64,000 bases of DNA. It comes from Saccharopolyspora rhizosphaerae. Lineage in GTDB: Bacteria; Actinomycetota; Actinomycetes; Mycobacteriales; Pseudonocardiaceae. The position numbers were made by a program, and so were the translations under genes. The notes below the pieces were generated by a model. The model worked only from the letters and a program-made list of their open reading frames with translations. It was not told the DNA's origin and did no database searches. The DNA is taken from assembly GCF_003931915.1 (NCBI RefSeq), contig NZ_RSAA01000015.1:372001-436000 (forward strand), given 5' to 3'. Below are positions 45,020 to 54,115 of this stretch, piece by piece (the stretch's first letter is position 1; the number at the start of each line of letters is the position of its first letter).

Positions 45020-45841
45020 TCAGCTGCTGCGTGCGGCGGAGGCCTCGAGAGCCCGGCGGACGAGCACCTGGGCCAGGTGGCGGCGGTAGTCCGCGCTGGC
45101 CGTGGGCTGGTCCGGGGGAGAGGTGTTCTCAGCCGCGCGCTGCGCTGCTTCGGCGGGGTTGGCGCCGGCGGCGAGGGCTTCCTCGACGCCGGCGGCGCGC
45201 ATCGGGGTGGGGCCCATGTTGACCAGGGCGACGCGGTCACCCGCGACCGCCACGCCGACGACCGCCCAGTCGATGGCGCGCTTGGTGAACTTCTGGAAGT
45301 CCCAGCCCTGCTTCGGGTTCTTCTCGACGCGGATCTCCACCAGCAGCTCGTCCTCGCCGAGCGAGGTCTCGAAGAAGTCGGTGAAGAACTCCGTGATCGC
45401 GATCTCCCGGGTACCCGACGGGCCCTGGGCCACCAGAACAGCGTCCAGCGCCAGCGCCACCGCCGGCAGGTCCGACGCCGGGTCGCCGTGGACCAGGGAA
45501 CCGCCGATGGTGCCGCGGTGGCGGACCTGCGGGTCACCGATGGTGCCCGCGGCGTGGGCCAGCAGCGGGACCTCCCGCTGCAGCAGCTCCGAGTGCTCGA
45601 CGTCGTGGTGCCGCGTCAGGGCACCGATGCGGATCTGCGAACCCTCCTCGCGGATGTAGGACAGGTCGCGCAGCCCACCGACGTCGATGACGACCTCCGG
45701 CACCGCCAGCCGCAGCTTCATCAGCGGCAGCAGGGAGTGGCCGCCCGCCAGCAGTTTCGCGTCGTCACCGTGCTCGGAGAGCAGGTTCAGCGCCTCGTCG
45801 ACGGTCGTGGCTCGCTTGTAGGTGAACGTCGCAGGGATCAT
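45020..45841 (-). CDS. Molybdenum hydroxylase FAD-binding (medium, CoxM-like) subunit
   Basis: 273 residues. Carries FAD and passes electrons from the iron-sulfur subunit to the acceptor in xanthine dehydrogenase-family enzymes. FAD-contacting motifs 'KLLAGGHSLLPLMKLRLAVP' near 30-50 and 'GTIGGSLVHGDPASDLPAVA' near 110-130 match CoxM/CutM subunits. ATG 45841 overlaps the stop codon of the small subunit gene (ATGA), so the two are translationally coupled. Third and last gene of an L-S-M operon. The wider frame runs further upstream but without homology. Confidence 0.92.
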   Translation of the reverse strand: MIPATFTYKRATTVDEALNLLSEHGDDAKLLAGGHSLLPLMKLRLAVPEVVIDVGGLRDLSYIREEGSQIRIGALTRHHDVEHSELLQREVPLLAHAAGTIGDPQVRHRGTIGGSLVHGDPASDLPAVALALDAVLVAQGPSGTREIAITEFFTDFFETSLGEDELLVEIRVEKNPKQGWDFQKFTKRAIDWAVVGVAVAGDRVALVNMGPTPMRAAGVEEALAAGANPAEAAQRAAENTSPPDQPTASADYRRHLAQVLVRRALEASAARSS

Positions 45842-46311
45842 TCCGCGGCCCCCTGCTTCTCCTGGGCCGCGTCGAGCACGGCTTGGACGATGTTGTGGTA
45901 ACCGGTGCAGCGGCAGAGGTTGCCCTCCAGCCCGGACCGCACGTCGGCCTCGCTCGGGTTCGGGTTCTCCTCCACCAGCGACACCGAGGCCATCACCATG
46001 CCCGGCGTGCAGTAACCGCACTGCAGGCCGTGGTTCTTCTGGAACGCGCGCTGCATCGGGTGCAGCTGCTCGCCGTCCGACAGGCCCTCGATCGTGGTGA
46101 CCTCGTGGCCCTCGGCCTGGGCGGCCAGGACGGTGCAGGACTTCACCGACTCACCGTCGAGCAGGACCGTGCACGCACCGCACGACGTCGTGTCGCAGCC
46201 GATGTTGGTGCCGGTCAGCTCGCAGCCGTCGCGCAGGTACTGGACGAGCAGGGCGCGGTCCTCCACCTCGTGGGTCCGCTGCTCGCCGTTGACGTTGATC
46301 GAAACTTGCAC
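45838..46311 (-). CDS. Molybdenum hydroxylase 2Fe-2S (small, CoxS-like) subunit
   Basis: 157 residues. Two [2Fe-2S] clusters: the plant-ferredoxin-type N-terminal site '[20 protein letters not shown]' plus '[14 protein letters not shown]', and the C-terminal helical site '[20 protein letters not shown]' with '[20 protein letters not shown]'. Transfers electrons from the molybdenum centre to the FAD subunit. All eight expected cysteines are present. Second gene of the operon, 55 bases after the large-subunit gene. Confidence 0.95.
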   Translation of the reverse strand: MQVSINVNGEQRTHEVEDRALLVQYLRDGCELTGTNIGCDTTSCGACTVLLDGESVKSCTVLAAQAEGHEVTTIEGLSDGEQLHPMQRAFQKNHGLQCGYCTPGMVMASVSLVEENPNPSEADVRSGLEGNLCRCTGYHNIVQAVLDAAQEKQGAAE

Positions 46312-46366
46312 GAAGGAACTCCTCAGGCTTCTCAGGTGCTCGGCACCTGGACGATCAGCGGTTGTT

Positions 46367-48625
46367 CTACGCCTGGTTGATGGCGTTCCACACCTTTTCG
46401 GGGGTGGTCGGCATGTCGATGTGCCGGACGCCGAGGTGGGACAGGGCGTCGATCACGGCGTTGTGCACCGCGGGAGTCGCCCCGATGGTCCCGGCCTCGC
46501 CGATGCCCTTGACACCCAACGGGTTCAGGGTGGTGGGCGTTTCCATCGTCAGCAGCTCGAAGCTGGGCAGCTCGGCGGCGGTGACGATCGCGTAGTCGGC
46601 GAAGCTGGCGTTCTGCGGGTTGCCGTCGGCGTCGTAGGAGACCTCCTCCAGCAACGCCTGCGCCGCGCCCTGCGCGATGCCGCCGTGCCGCTGGCCCTCG
46701 GTGAGGACCGGGTTCACGATCACACCGGCGTCGTCGACCGTGACGTGCCGCAGGTAGTCGACCTTGCCGGTCTCCACGTCGACCTCGACCACCGCGAGGT
46801 GGCTGCCGAACGGGAAGGTCGGGCGGTCCTCCACGAAGTGCACGTCGGCGGCCAGGCCTTCGTCGGCCTTCTGCGCCAGTTCGGCCCACGAGACGGCGAC
46901 GTTGGGGGCGCCGCGCACCTGCCACGTGCCGTCGGTGAGCTCGATGTCGGCTTCGTCGCTCTCGATCACCTCGGCGGCCAGCTTGCGGGCCTTCTCCTTG
47001 ACGTCGACCGCCGCGCGGTGCACCGCGGTCCCGCCGAGCTGCAGCGAGCGGGAGCCCATGGTGCCGACGCCCTTGGGGATCAGGTCGGTGTCGCCGTGCA
47101 CCACCTCGATCTTGTCCAGGTCGATGCCCAGCTGCTCGGACACCAGCATCGCGAACGACGTCCAGTGGCCCTGGCCGTGCGCGGAGCTGCCGGTGAGGAC
47201 CAGGGCGCTGCCGTCCGGGCGGATCTCGACGTGCCCGGTCTCGCCCTCGGTGTTGTTCGGCGCGGTGATCTCCACGTAGCTGGCCAGGCCGATGCCCAGC
47301 TGCTTGGTGGCCCCCTCGGCCCGGCGCTTGGCCTGCTCCTCGCGCAGCGAGGCGTAGTCGGCGGCCTCCAGCACGGAGTCGAGCCCCTTGATGTACTCGC
47401 CGCTGTCGTAGAGCATCCCGCCTGGCGTCTGGTACGGGAACTGGTCGGGCTTGACCAGGTTGGTGCGCCGCACGTCGGCCGGGTCTGCGCCGATCTCGGC
47501 GGCGAAGAGGTCGATCGCCCGCTCGATCGCGGCGGTGGCCTCCGGGCGTCCCGCGCCCCGGTACGCGCCGATCGGCGTGGTGTTGGTGACCACGGTCTGC
47601 GCCCGCGACTCCACCTTCGGGATGTCGTAGACGCCGCTGGCCATCATCTGCGTGAACACCGGCAGGAACGCGCCCATCCGCGGGTAGGCGCCGACGTCCT
47701 GCACGATCTCCAGCCGGTAGGCCTGGACCGTCCCGTCGCGCCGGCCGCCGATGGTGACCACGTGCCGCTGCGCGCGGCCGTGGGTCATCGCCACGAGGTT
47801 CTCGCTGCGGGTCTCGACCCACTTGACCGGCTTGCCGATCTTCCTCGAGACCAGCGACAGCAGCGCGGCCTCCTGCTCGGAGCCGATCTTCGCGCCGAAA
47901 CCACCGCCGACGTCGGGCGTGATCACCCGCAGCTTCTCCTGCGGCAGGCCGAGGTTGGCCATCAGCTCGTCGCGGCAGGACTGCGCGTTCTGGTTGGACA
48001 GCCAGAGCGTGACCTTCTCGCCCTCCCAGGCGCAGGCGGCCGAGCGGCCTTCCAGGGAGGCCGCGGCGACGCGCTGGTTGACGACCTGCTTGCTGACCAC
48101 GACCTCGCACTCGTCGAAGAGCGAGTCGTCGAGTTCCCCGGCGGTGCCGATGACGTTGGTGCCTGCTTCCGGGAACACCAGCTTCTCGCCGGCCAGCGCC
48201 TCGTCGAGGTCGATCACCGGGTCCAGCGGGTCGTAGTCGATGGAGACCACCTCCGCCGCGTCCTCGGCTTGGCCCAGGGTTTCGGCGACGACGGCCACGA
48301 CCGGTTCGCCGACGTAGCGGACCACGCCCTTGGCGAGGTGCGGCCGGTCCAGCCCGGGTGGTGTCGGGCCGGAGAGGCTGCCGCCCGAGGCGTAGGGCGG
48401 CAGGTCGACGTCGTCGGCGGTGAACACGCCGTGCACGCCGGGAGCCGCCTTGGCCTCGTCGACGTCCACTTCGGTGATGGTGGCGTGGGCCAGCGGACTG
48501 CGGACGAACAGGACGTGCAGTGCGCCCTGCAGGGCGGGTTCACGCAGGTCGTCCACGTAGGTGCCGCCGACTGTGAGAAGGCGTGGGTCTTCGACACGTT
48601 GGACCCGGGTGCCGAGAATGCTCAA
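46367..48625 (-). CDS. Molybdenum hydroxylase large subunit, CoxL form II type
   Basis: 752 residues. Binds the molybdopterin cytosine dinucleotide cofactor and the substrate. Typical sequences: '[20 protein letters not shown]', '[20 protein letters not shown]', and near the C-terminus '[20 protein letters not shown]' with the conserved catalytic Glu. The active-site loop reads '[13 protein letters not shown]' (near 350), the AYRGAGR motif of form II proteins. True CO dehydrogenases have AYxCSFR with the catalytic Cys, which is absent, so CO oxidation should not be assumed; another aldehyde or heterocycle is likelier. The start is a TTG (48625) after GAGG, judged by family alignment. Confidence 0.9.
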   Translation of the reverse strand: MSILGTRVQRVEDPRLLTVGGTYVDDLREPALQGALHVLFVRSPLAHATITEVDVDEAKAAPGVHGVFTADDVDLPPYASGGSLSGPTPPGLDRPHLAKGVVRYVGEPVVAVVAETLGQAEDAAEVVSIDYDPLDPVIDLDEALAGEKLVFPEAGTNVIGTAGELDDSLFDECEVVVSKQVVNQRVAAASLEGRSAACAWEGEKVTLWLSNQNAQSCRDELMANLGLPQEKLRVITPDVGGGFGAKIGSEQEAALLSLVSRKIGKPVKWVETRSENLVAMTHGRAQRHVVTIGGRRDGTVQAYRLEIVQDVGAYPRMGAFLPVFTQMMASGVYDIPKVESRAQTVVTNTTPIGAYRGAGRPEATAAIERAIDLFAAEIGADPADVRRTNLVKPDQFPYQTPGGMLYDSGEYIKGLDSVLEAADYASLREEQAKRRAEGATKQLGIGLASYVEITAPNNTEGETGHVEIRPDGSALVLTGSSAHGQGHWTSFAMLVSEQLGIDLDKIEVVHGDTDLIPKGVGTMGSRSLQLGGTAVHRAAVDVKEKARKLAAEVIESDEADIELTDGTWQVRGAPNVAVSWAELAQKADEGLAADVHFVEDRPTFPFGSHLAVVEVDVETGKVDYLRHVTVDDAGVIVNPVLTEGQRHGGIAQGAAQALLEEVSYDADGNPQNASFADYAIVTAAELPSFELLTMETPTTLNPLGVKGIGEAGTIGATPAVHNAVIDALSHLGVRHIDMPTTPEKVWNAINQA

Positions 48626-48671
48626 AGCTGCCTCGCAGTCAACAGGATCAGAAGTTCGGGAACCACACAGG

Positions 48672-48702
48672 AGTCTTGTGCTCCGGACTGTGAGCCACAA
48701 GA
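48672..48702. promoter_or_regulatory. Inverted repeat upstream of the hydroxylase operon
   Basis: Arms GTCTTGTG (48672-48679) and CACAAGAC (48695-48702), with a nested offset GCTC/GAGC pair inside. It lies 47 bases upstream of the large-subunit start; likely operator or regulatory hairpin. The regulator is unknown. Confidence 0.5.
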
Positions 48703-48786
48703 CTTGACGCGCGAAGAATCAGCGTGTCGTGGATTTCGCGGGACGAGGAGAGCGACCCGCGTGTGGGCCGTTCGAGTGAACCAGCA

Positions 48787-48810
48787 CTGTGACAACGTTG
48801 GATGTCACAG
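48787..48810. promoter_or_regulatory. Dyad TGTGACA / TGTCACA upstream of the polytopic membrane protein gene
   Basis: Eight-base perfect arms CTGTGACA (48787-48794) and TGTCACAG (48803-48810) with an eight-base centre. It covers the ATG at 48802, which argues that the true start is further downstream (48853). The half-sites resemble CRP/FNR half-sites, but the 12-base spacing between TGTGA and TCACA is not CRP-like. Confidence 0.5.
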
Positions 48811-48852
48811 TACGGCCTGACAACCTCCAAGGGTGTGGTGTTCGATCTTGGT

Positions 48853-50661
48853 ATGACCTCGTTCCTCCAGCAGGCGCCGGGAACCTCCCCGGCGGGCGCG
48901 GATCTGGGACAGATCCTCATCGCCTCCGGCAGTGCCGGTCTGCTGGCCGTCGTGCTGTGCGCGCTCGGCTACGGCCACCGGACGGGGAAGATCAGGGTGC
49001 TGGCCGCGCTCGCCGAGCGTTCCGAGCACTCCTGGCTGTTACGAGGACTGCCCGGCTGGTCGGCGCTGCCGCTGCGGCTCGCGCTGCTCTCGCAGCTGGT
49101 GACGCTGGTGGGCCTCTACTGGGACATCGCGCTGCGCATCACCCAGGGACGCGGCGCCGGCCCGCTGGCCAACTCCGCGCACTACCCGATCCTGTTCGGA
49201 CTCTTCGGGCTCTGCGTCGCCGGAACGCTGGCGATGGTGCTGCCGGTGGGCGAGCACCCCGGCCGCGCGGCCCTGCGCCTCTCCGGGTGCTGGCAAGCGC
49301 CCACCAGCGGACTGCTGCTCGGGCTCGCGGGGTTCTTCTCGCTGCTGGGCTTCCCGCTCGACGCCGTGTGGCAGCGGCTCTTCGGCCAGGACGTCACGTT
49401 GTGGGGACCCGCGCGGCTGATCATCATCGGCGGCGTCTCGTTGTCGCTGGTGGCGATGGCCCTGCTGGAGCGCGAAGGCCGGTTCGTGCGCACCGGGCGC
49501 GCCGAGACCATGCGCGCGCTCTACGTCCGGCGCGGCCTGCTGTGCGGGGCGCTGCTGGTCGGGTTGTCGCTGTTCCAGGCCGAGTGGGACTTCGGCGTCC
49601 CGCAGTTCCGGATGGTCTTCCAGCCGCTGCTGATCGCCGTGGCCGCGGGCTGCGCGCTGGTGGCCGCCCGGCTGTGGGTCGGCCGCGGCGGAGCGCTGCT
49701 CGCCGTGGCGCTGTTCCTGCTGACCCGCGGCGGCATCGCGCTGCTGGTCGGCCCGGTGCTCGCCGGGCCCGCGCAGGCGGTGCCGCTGTACGTGGTCGAG
49801 GCGCTGTGCGTGGAGATCGCCGCGGTGGCGTTGGCGCGACGACCACTCGTGCTGGGGGTGTTCTCCGGTCTGCTGATCGGCACCATCGGCTACACCAGCG
49901 AGTACGTGTGGACCGCGGCCGCCTACCGGTTGCCCTGGTCGCCGGACATGCTGCCCGAAGGCGTGCTGATGTCGCTGCTCGGCGGCGTCTGCGGCGGTCT
50001 GCTCGGCGCGTTGCTGGTGCGAGCGCTGCGCGGGGAGCTGCCGCCCGCGAGGGTGCGCCGTGGGGTGTTCGCGGTGGCCCTGACCGGCATCGCGGCCGCG
50101 GTCGTCAACGGGCTGGTCGGCGCCGCGCCGGGCGACGTCCGCGCGACCGTCGCGATCGACGAGCTGACCTCGCAGGCCGAGGTGCGCATCGAGCCCGCAC
50201 CGATCGCTCAGCACCCCACCTGGTTGACCATCACCGGCTGGCAAGGCGGTGCGCTGCACGTCGACCGGCTCACCGAGGTCGCTCCCGGTGTCTACCGCAC
50301 CAACGAACCGGTGCCGGCGCACGGTCCGTGGAAGACGATCATCAGGTTGCACTCCGGACGCGCGATTCTCGCGACCCCGGTGCACTTCCCCCCCGACCCG
50401 GCACGCGGCAAGCCCGGTGTCGCCACGCCCTCCCAGTTCACCCGCGAGGCGATGCCGGAGTACCAGCTGCTGCGGCGTGAAACCGCTCCCGGCGTTCCGA
50501 GCTGGCTGTGGCCGGCGGCTTCGTCGGTGGTCGTGGCCGGCTCACTGGCCTACGTGCTCGCGCTGGCCTGGGGCGGTCAGCGCATCGGCCGGGCCATCTC
50601 CGGCCCGCCCTGCGCCGAACGCGACCAGCCGGGCTCGCGGCTCGCCACCGAGGCGTCCTAG
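48853..50661 (+). CDS. Polytopic membrane protein of unknown function
   Basis: 602 residues with about twelve hydrophobic helices in the first 430 residues ('SGSAGLLAVVLCALGYGHRT', 'LLGLAGFFSLLGFPLDAVWQ', 'FSGLLIGTIGYTSEYVWTAA'), then an extracytoplasmic beta-rich domain (about 430-560, 'AEVRIEPAPIAQHPTWLTIT' and 'VYRTNEPVPAHGPWKTIIRL') and a last helix near the C-terminus. No transporter motif recognised. Codon 63 is TTA (49039-49041), rare here. ATG 48853 is preferred because the earlier ATG lies inside an operator-like dyad; the ribosome binding site is weak. Confidence 0.75.
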   Translation: MTSFLQQAPGTSPAGADLGQILIASGSAGLLAVVLCALGYGHRTGKIRVLAALAERSEHSWLLRGLPGWSALPLRLALLSQLVTLVGLYWDIALRITQGRGAGPLANSAHYPILFGLFGLCVAGTLAMVLPVGEHPGRAALRLSGCWQAPTSGLLLGLAGFFSLLGFPLDAVWQRLFGQDVTLWGPARLIIIGGVSLSLVAMALLEREGRFVRTGRAETMRALYVRRGLLCGALLVGLSLFQAEWDFGVPQFRMVFQPLLIAVAAGCALVAARLWVGRGGALLAVALFLLTRGGIALLVGPVLAGPAQAVPLYVVEALCVEIAAVALARRPLVLGVFSGLLIGTIGYTSEYVWTAAAYRLPWSPDMLPEGVLMSLLGGVCGGLLGALLVRALRGELPPARVRRGVFAVALTGIAAAVVNGLVGAAPGDVRATVAIDELTSQAEVRIEPAPIAQHPTWLTITGWQGGALHVDRLTEVAPGVYRTNEPVPAHGPWKTIIRLHSGRAILATPVHFPPDPARGKPGVATPSQFTREAMPEYQLLRRETAPGVPSWLWPAASSVVVAGSLAYVLALAWGGQRIGRAISGPPCAERDQPGSRLATEAS

Positions 50662-50695
50662 CGCCCTTTCGGGGGACGAGCGGGTGATCGTTCTA

Positions 50696-50711
50696 TGTGG
50701 CACTTGTCACA
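50696..50711. promoter_or_regulatory. CRP/GlxR-like site upstream of the sdh region
   Basis: TGTGG-CACTTG-TCACA matches TGTGA-N6-TCACA with one mismatch. It is about 65 bases upstream of the small gene at 50775, which precedes sdhCAB. GlxR, a CRP-family protein, controls sdh genes in corynebacteria. Confidence 0.5.
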
Positions 50712-50774
50712 TTCCGCCGTGGCGGGCAGAGTCGAGGCTGAGCTTCCCCACCTAGGCGTGAGAGGTGTTCGCCG

Positions 50775-51065
50775 ATGGCCTCGACGACGACCGAACTGGC
50801 CGAGTTCCAGCGGGTCCTGACGCAGCTGAAGGCCCGTGCCGGGGCGTTGCGGCAGCGCTACGGCGACGCGGCCGTGGTCCGCCGGATCCACAACGACATC
50901 GAGCGGCTCGACATCGACACCGCTGAACTCTCCACCGTTCTGCCGGCGCCCCGCCACAGCGAGGAGATCAACACCGACGTGGTGATCGTGCCGGACACGC
51001 CCTACGACCCGTCGCTGTGGCAGGACGCCGACGACGAGGGGCTCGGGGGCCACCCGCGGCGCTGA
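50775..51065 (+). CDS. Small conserved hypothetical protein upstream of sdhC
   Basis: 96 residues: a helical N-terminus ('LAEFQRVLTQLKARAGALRQ', 'AAVVRRIHNDIERLDIDTAE') and a C-terminal acidic tail ending 'DEGLGGHPRR'. No motif recognised. ATG 50775 follows GAGAGG with nine-base spacing. About 155 bases before sdhC on the same strand, so it may share regulation with the succinate dehydrogenase genes; no function known. Confidence 0.65.
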   Translation: MASTTTELAEFQRVLTQLKARAGALRQRYGDAAVVRRIHNDIERLDIDTAELSTVLPAPRHSEEINTDVVIVPDTPYDPSLWQDADDEGLGGHPRR

Positions 51066-51220
51066 CGAGCCGCCCGTTCCACCCGTGAGGCCGCGCCGGA
51101 GCACCGCGCGGCCTCCGAGGTTGCACCGGATGGGGGACTACCTGGCGGCCTGTGACCTGATCCACAATGATCGGCCTCATGGTGAGCACGTCGGACGACT
51201 CACGACAACGAGGTCAACGC

Positions 51221-52024
51221 ATGTCCGCACCCGCTAGCGCCGCCACCGGCCGCCCCCGCATCGGTGCGCGCACCTTGCGCGACGACCGCTGGTGGCTCCC
51301 GCCGTTGGCGACCTTCCTCGGCCTGATGGCCTTCGTGGTCTACGGCTTGATCCGCACGTTCATGAACGCGTGGTACTGGGTCCCGGAGCACAACTACCTG
51401 GCGCCGTTCTTCTCGCCCTGCCTGTCGGCGGCCTGCGTGCCGGGCGCGAGCCACTTCGGGCAGCCCTTCCCGGACCTCGGCTGGCTGGTACCGCCGCCGA
51501 TCTTCGTGCTGCCGTTCGTGCTCGGGTTCCGGCTGACCTGCTACTACTACCGCAAGGCCTACTACCGGTCGTTCTGGGCGTCGCCGCCGGCCTGCGCGGT
51601 GAGCGAGCCGCACAGCCGCTACACCGGCGAGACGCGGTTCCCGCTGATCCTGCAGAACGCGCACCGCTACTTCTTCTACGTGGCCATGCTGGTCGCGGCG
51701 GTGCTGACCTACGACACCGTGATCGCCTTCAAGGGCACCGACGGTGGGGTCGGGATCGGGTTGGGCACGCTGCTGATGGTGGTCAACGTGTCCCTGCTGT
51801 GGGCGTACACGCTGTCCTGCCACTCCTGCCGCCACCTCATCGGCGGCCGGCTCACCCACTTCTCCCGCCACCCGGTGCGCTACTGGCTGTGGACGAAGAT
51901 CAGCTGGCTCAACGGCAGGCACATGCTGCTGGCCTGGAGCTCGCTGGTCTCGGTCGCGCTGGTCGACCTGTACGTGATGTTGGTGGCCAGCGGCGCCATC
52001 GCCGATCCCAGGTTGTTCAACTGA
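51221..52024 (+). CDS. sdhC: Succinate dehydrogenase membrane-anchor subunit (Sdh1-type)
   Basis: 267 residues with about five helices: 'DRWWLPPLATFLGLMAFVVY', 'PPPIFVLPFVLGFRLTCYYY', 'FFYVAMLVAAVLTYDTVIAF' and others. Conserved His in 'HRYFFYV' and 'SCHSCRHLIGGRLTH' are candidate haem ligands. Length, topology and order (membrane subunit, flavoprotein, iron-sulfur protein) match the mycobacterial Rv0249c-Rv0248c-Rv0247c type. It anchors SdhAB and passes electrons to quinone. ATG 51221 follows GAGG at seven bases; GTG/ATG starts further upstream lack this. Confidence 0.85.
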   Translation: MSAPASAATGRPRIGARTLRDDRWWLPPLATFLGLMAFVVYGLIRTFMNAWYWVPEHNYLAPFFSPCLSAACVPGASHFGQPFPDLGWLVPPPIFVLPFVLGFRLTCYYYRKAYYRSFWASPPACAVSEPHSRYTGETRFPLILQNAHRYFFYVAMLVAAVLTYDTVIAFKGTDGGVGIGLGTLLMVVNVSLLWAYTLSCHSCRHLIGGRLTHFSRHPVRYWLWTKISWLNGRHMLLAWSSLVSVALVDLYVMLVASGAIADPRLFN

Positions 52025-52222
52025 TGGTCCGGGGTGATCCGCGTTGCGGTGCAGGTGGGGACCCTGACGCGCCCCCGGCTGCGGGACCACCTCGTCAACA
52101 CCGGTCCACCGCGCCGGAGCCGGCCCCGCGCCGGAGCGTGGTCGGCGGTGCACAGCGGCGAGGGCGGTCGACGGTAGAGACAGCGGCTCGGCCGCTTCCC
52201 GACGAACCTCGAAGGATGGAAT

Positions 52223-54115
52223 GTGGAGATCGAACGGCACGAGTACGACGTAGTCGTGATCGGCGCCGGTGGCGCGGGTCTGCGCGCGGCGATCGAGACC
52301 AGGCAGGCGGGCTTGCGCACCGCGGTGGTGTGCAAGTCGTTGTTCGGCAAGGCGCACACCGTCATGGCCGAGGGCGGCATCGCCGCCTCGATGGGCAACG
52401 TCAACTCCCGCGACAACTGGCAGGTGCACTTCCGCGACACCATGCGCGGCGGGAAGTTCCTCAACAACTGGCGGATGGCCGAGCTGCACGCCCGCGAGGC
52501 GCCGCAGCGGGTGTGGGAGCTGGAAACGTACGGGGCGCTGTTCGACCGAACCCCGGACGGCCGGATCAGCCAGCGCAACTTCGGCGGCCACGAGTACCCG
52601 AGGCTCGCGCACGTCGGCGACCGCACCGGCCTGGAGCTCATCCGCACGCTGCAGCAGAAGGTCGTCTCGCTGCAGCAGGAGGACCACGCCGAGTTCGGCG
52701 ACTACGAGGCGCGGCTCAAGGTCTTCCAGGAGTGCACGGTCACCGAGCTGCTCAAGGACGGTTCCGCGGTGTCCGGTGCCTTCGGCTACTGGCGCGAGTC
52801 CGGGCGGTTCGTGCTCTTCGACGCGCCCGCCGTCATCCTCGCCACCGGCGGCATCGGCAAGTCCTTCAAGGTCACCTCGAACTCCTGGGAGTACACCGGC
52901 GACGGGCACGCGCTGGCGCTGCGCGCCGGGGCGTCGCTGATCAACATGGAGTTCGTCCAGTTCCACCCGACCGGCATGGTGTGGCCGCCCAGCGTGAAGG
53001 GGATCCTGGTCACCGAATCGGTGCGCGGTGACGGAGGCGTGCTGCGCAACTCCGAAGGCAGCCGCTTCATGTTCGACTACATCCCCGAGGTGTTCAAGGA
53101 CAACTACGCCGACAACGAGGCCGAAGCCGACCGCTGGTACGACAACCCGGAGGACAACCGCAGGCCGCCGGAACTCCTGCCGCGCGACGAGGTCGCCCGC
53201 GCCATCAACAACGAGGTCAAGGAGGGCCGCGGTTCCCCGCACGGCGGCGTCTTCCTCGACGTGGCAACGCGGTTGCCCGCCGAGACCATCGTCAAGCGGC
53301 TGCCGTCGATGCACCACCAGTTCAAGGAACTGGCCGATGTGGACATCACCGCCGAGTCCATGGAGGTCGGACCGACCTGCCACTACGTGATGGGTGGCGT
53401 CGAGGTCGACCCGGACACGGCGGCGTCGCGGGTGCCCGGGCTCTTCGCCGCGGGCGAGGTCGCGGGCGGCATGCACGGCTCGAACCGGCTCGGCGGGAAC
53501 TCGCTGTCGGACCTGCTCGTCTTCGGCCGCCGCGCGGGAACGGGCGCGGCCGACTACGTGCGAGGCCTGCCCGGCCGGCCGTCGATCACGCAGTCCGATG
53601 TGGACGCGGCCGCGCAGCGGGCCGCCGACCCGTTCAACCCGGTGGAGGGCAAGAGCGAGAACCCCTACGCGCTGCACTCCGAACTGCAGCAGGCGATGAA
53701 CGACCTGGTCGGCATCATCCGGCGCGGCGAGGAGATGCGCCAAGCCCTGGACCGGTTGCGCGAGCTCGTCGCGCGGGCCGAACACCTCGAGGTCGAGGGG
53801 AACCGGCAGTTCAACCCCGGCTGGCACCTGGCGATCGACCTGCGCAACATGCTGCTGGTCAGCGAGTGCGTCGCCCGCGCCGCCCTGCTGCGCACCGAGA
53901 GCCGCGGTGGGCACACCCGCGACGACCACCCGGCGATGGACGCCCAGTGGCGCCGGAAGCTGCTGGTGTGCCAACAGTCCGGTGACGGGATCGAGGTCAC
54001 CGAGCAGCCGCAGGTGCCGATGCGCCCCGACCTGCTGGAGCTGTTCAAGCAGGAGGAGCTGCGCAAGTACTACACCGAGGAAGAACTCGCGGACGTTCTG
54101 GCGAAGGAGCTGTGA
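52223..54115 (+). CDS. sdhA: Succinate dehydrogenase flavoprotein subunit
   Basis: 630 residues. Oxidises succinate to fumarate with covalent FAD in the citric acid cycle. FAD-binding 'YDVVVIGAGGAGLRAAIETR' at the N-terminus and the flavin-linkage region 'KAHTVMAEGGIAASMGNVNS' (His) near 45. The active-site region includes 'EFVQFHPTGMVWPPSVKGIL' and 'GEVAGGMHGSNRLGGNSLSD'. The C-terminal domain 'RNMLLVSECVARAALLRTES' matches SdhA. GTG start at 52223 after GGATGGAAT. The last base of its TGA is the first base of the sdhB ATG. Confidence 0.95.
   Translation: MEIERHEYDVVVIGAGGAGLRAAIETRQAGLRTAVVCKSLFGKAHTVMAEGGIAASMGNVNSRDNWQVHFRDTMRGGKFLNNWRMAELHAREAPQRVWELETYGALFDRTPDGRISQRNFGGHEYPRLAHVGDRTGLELIRTLQQKVVSLQQEDHAEFGDYEARLKVFQECTVTELLKDGSAVSGAFGYWRESGRFVLFDAPAVILATGGIGKSFKVTSNSWEYTGDGHALALRAGASLINMEFVQFHPTGMVWPPSVKGILVTESVRGDGGVLRNSEGSRFMFDYIPEVFKDNYADNEAEADRWYDNPEDNRRPPELLPRDEVARAINNEVKEGRGSPHGGVFLDVATRLPAETIVKRLPSMHHQFKELADVDITAESMEVGPTCHYVMGGVEVDPDTAASRVPGLFAAGEVAGGMHGSNRLGGNSLSDLLVFGRRAGTGAADYVRGLPGRPSITQSDVDAAAQRAADPFNPVEGKSENPYALHSELQQAMNDLVGIIRRGEEMRQALDRLRELVARAEHLEVEGNRQFNPGWHLAIDLRNMLLVSECVARAALLRTESRGGHTRDDHPAMDAQWRRKLLVCQQSGDGIEVTEQPQVPMRPDLLELFKQEELRKYYTEEELADVLAKEL

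Noticed and set aside
46367-48625. Calling the large subunit a carbon monoxide dehydrogenase
   Set aside because: The active-site loop is AYRGAGR, not AYxCSFR with the catalytic cysteine.
48802-48804. ATG 48802 as the start of the polytopic membrane protein
   Set aside because: It lies inside the dyad at 48787-48810 and lacks a ribosome binding site; homology-like sequence begins at 48853.
46094-48820. A 908-codon plus-strand frame opposite the molybdenum hydroxylase large subunit
   Set aside because: The minus-strand gene has full family motifs; the plus frame is a compositional shadow with no recognisable domain.
51200-53974. A 924-codon open frame on the minus strand opposite sdhC/sdhA
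   Set aside because: It mirrors sdhC and sdhA, is His/Arg/Val-rich without domains, and arises from high third-position GC of the real genes.
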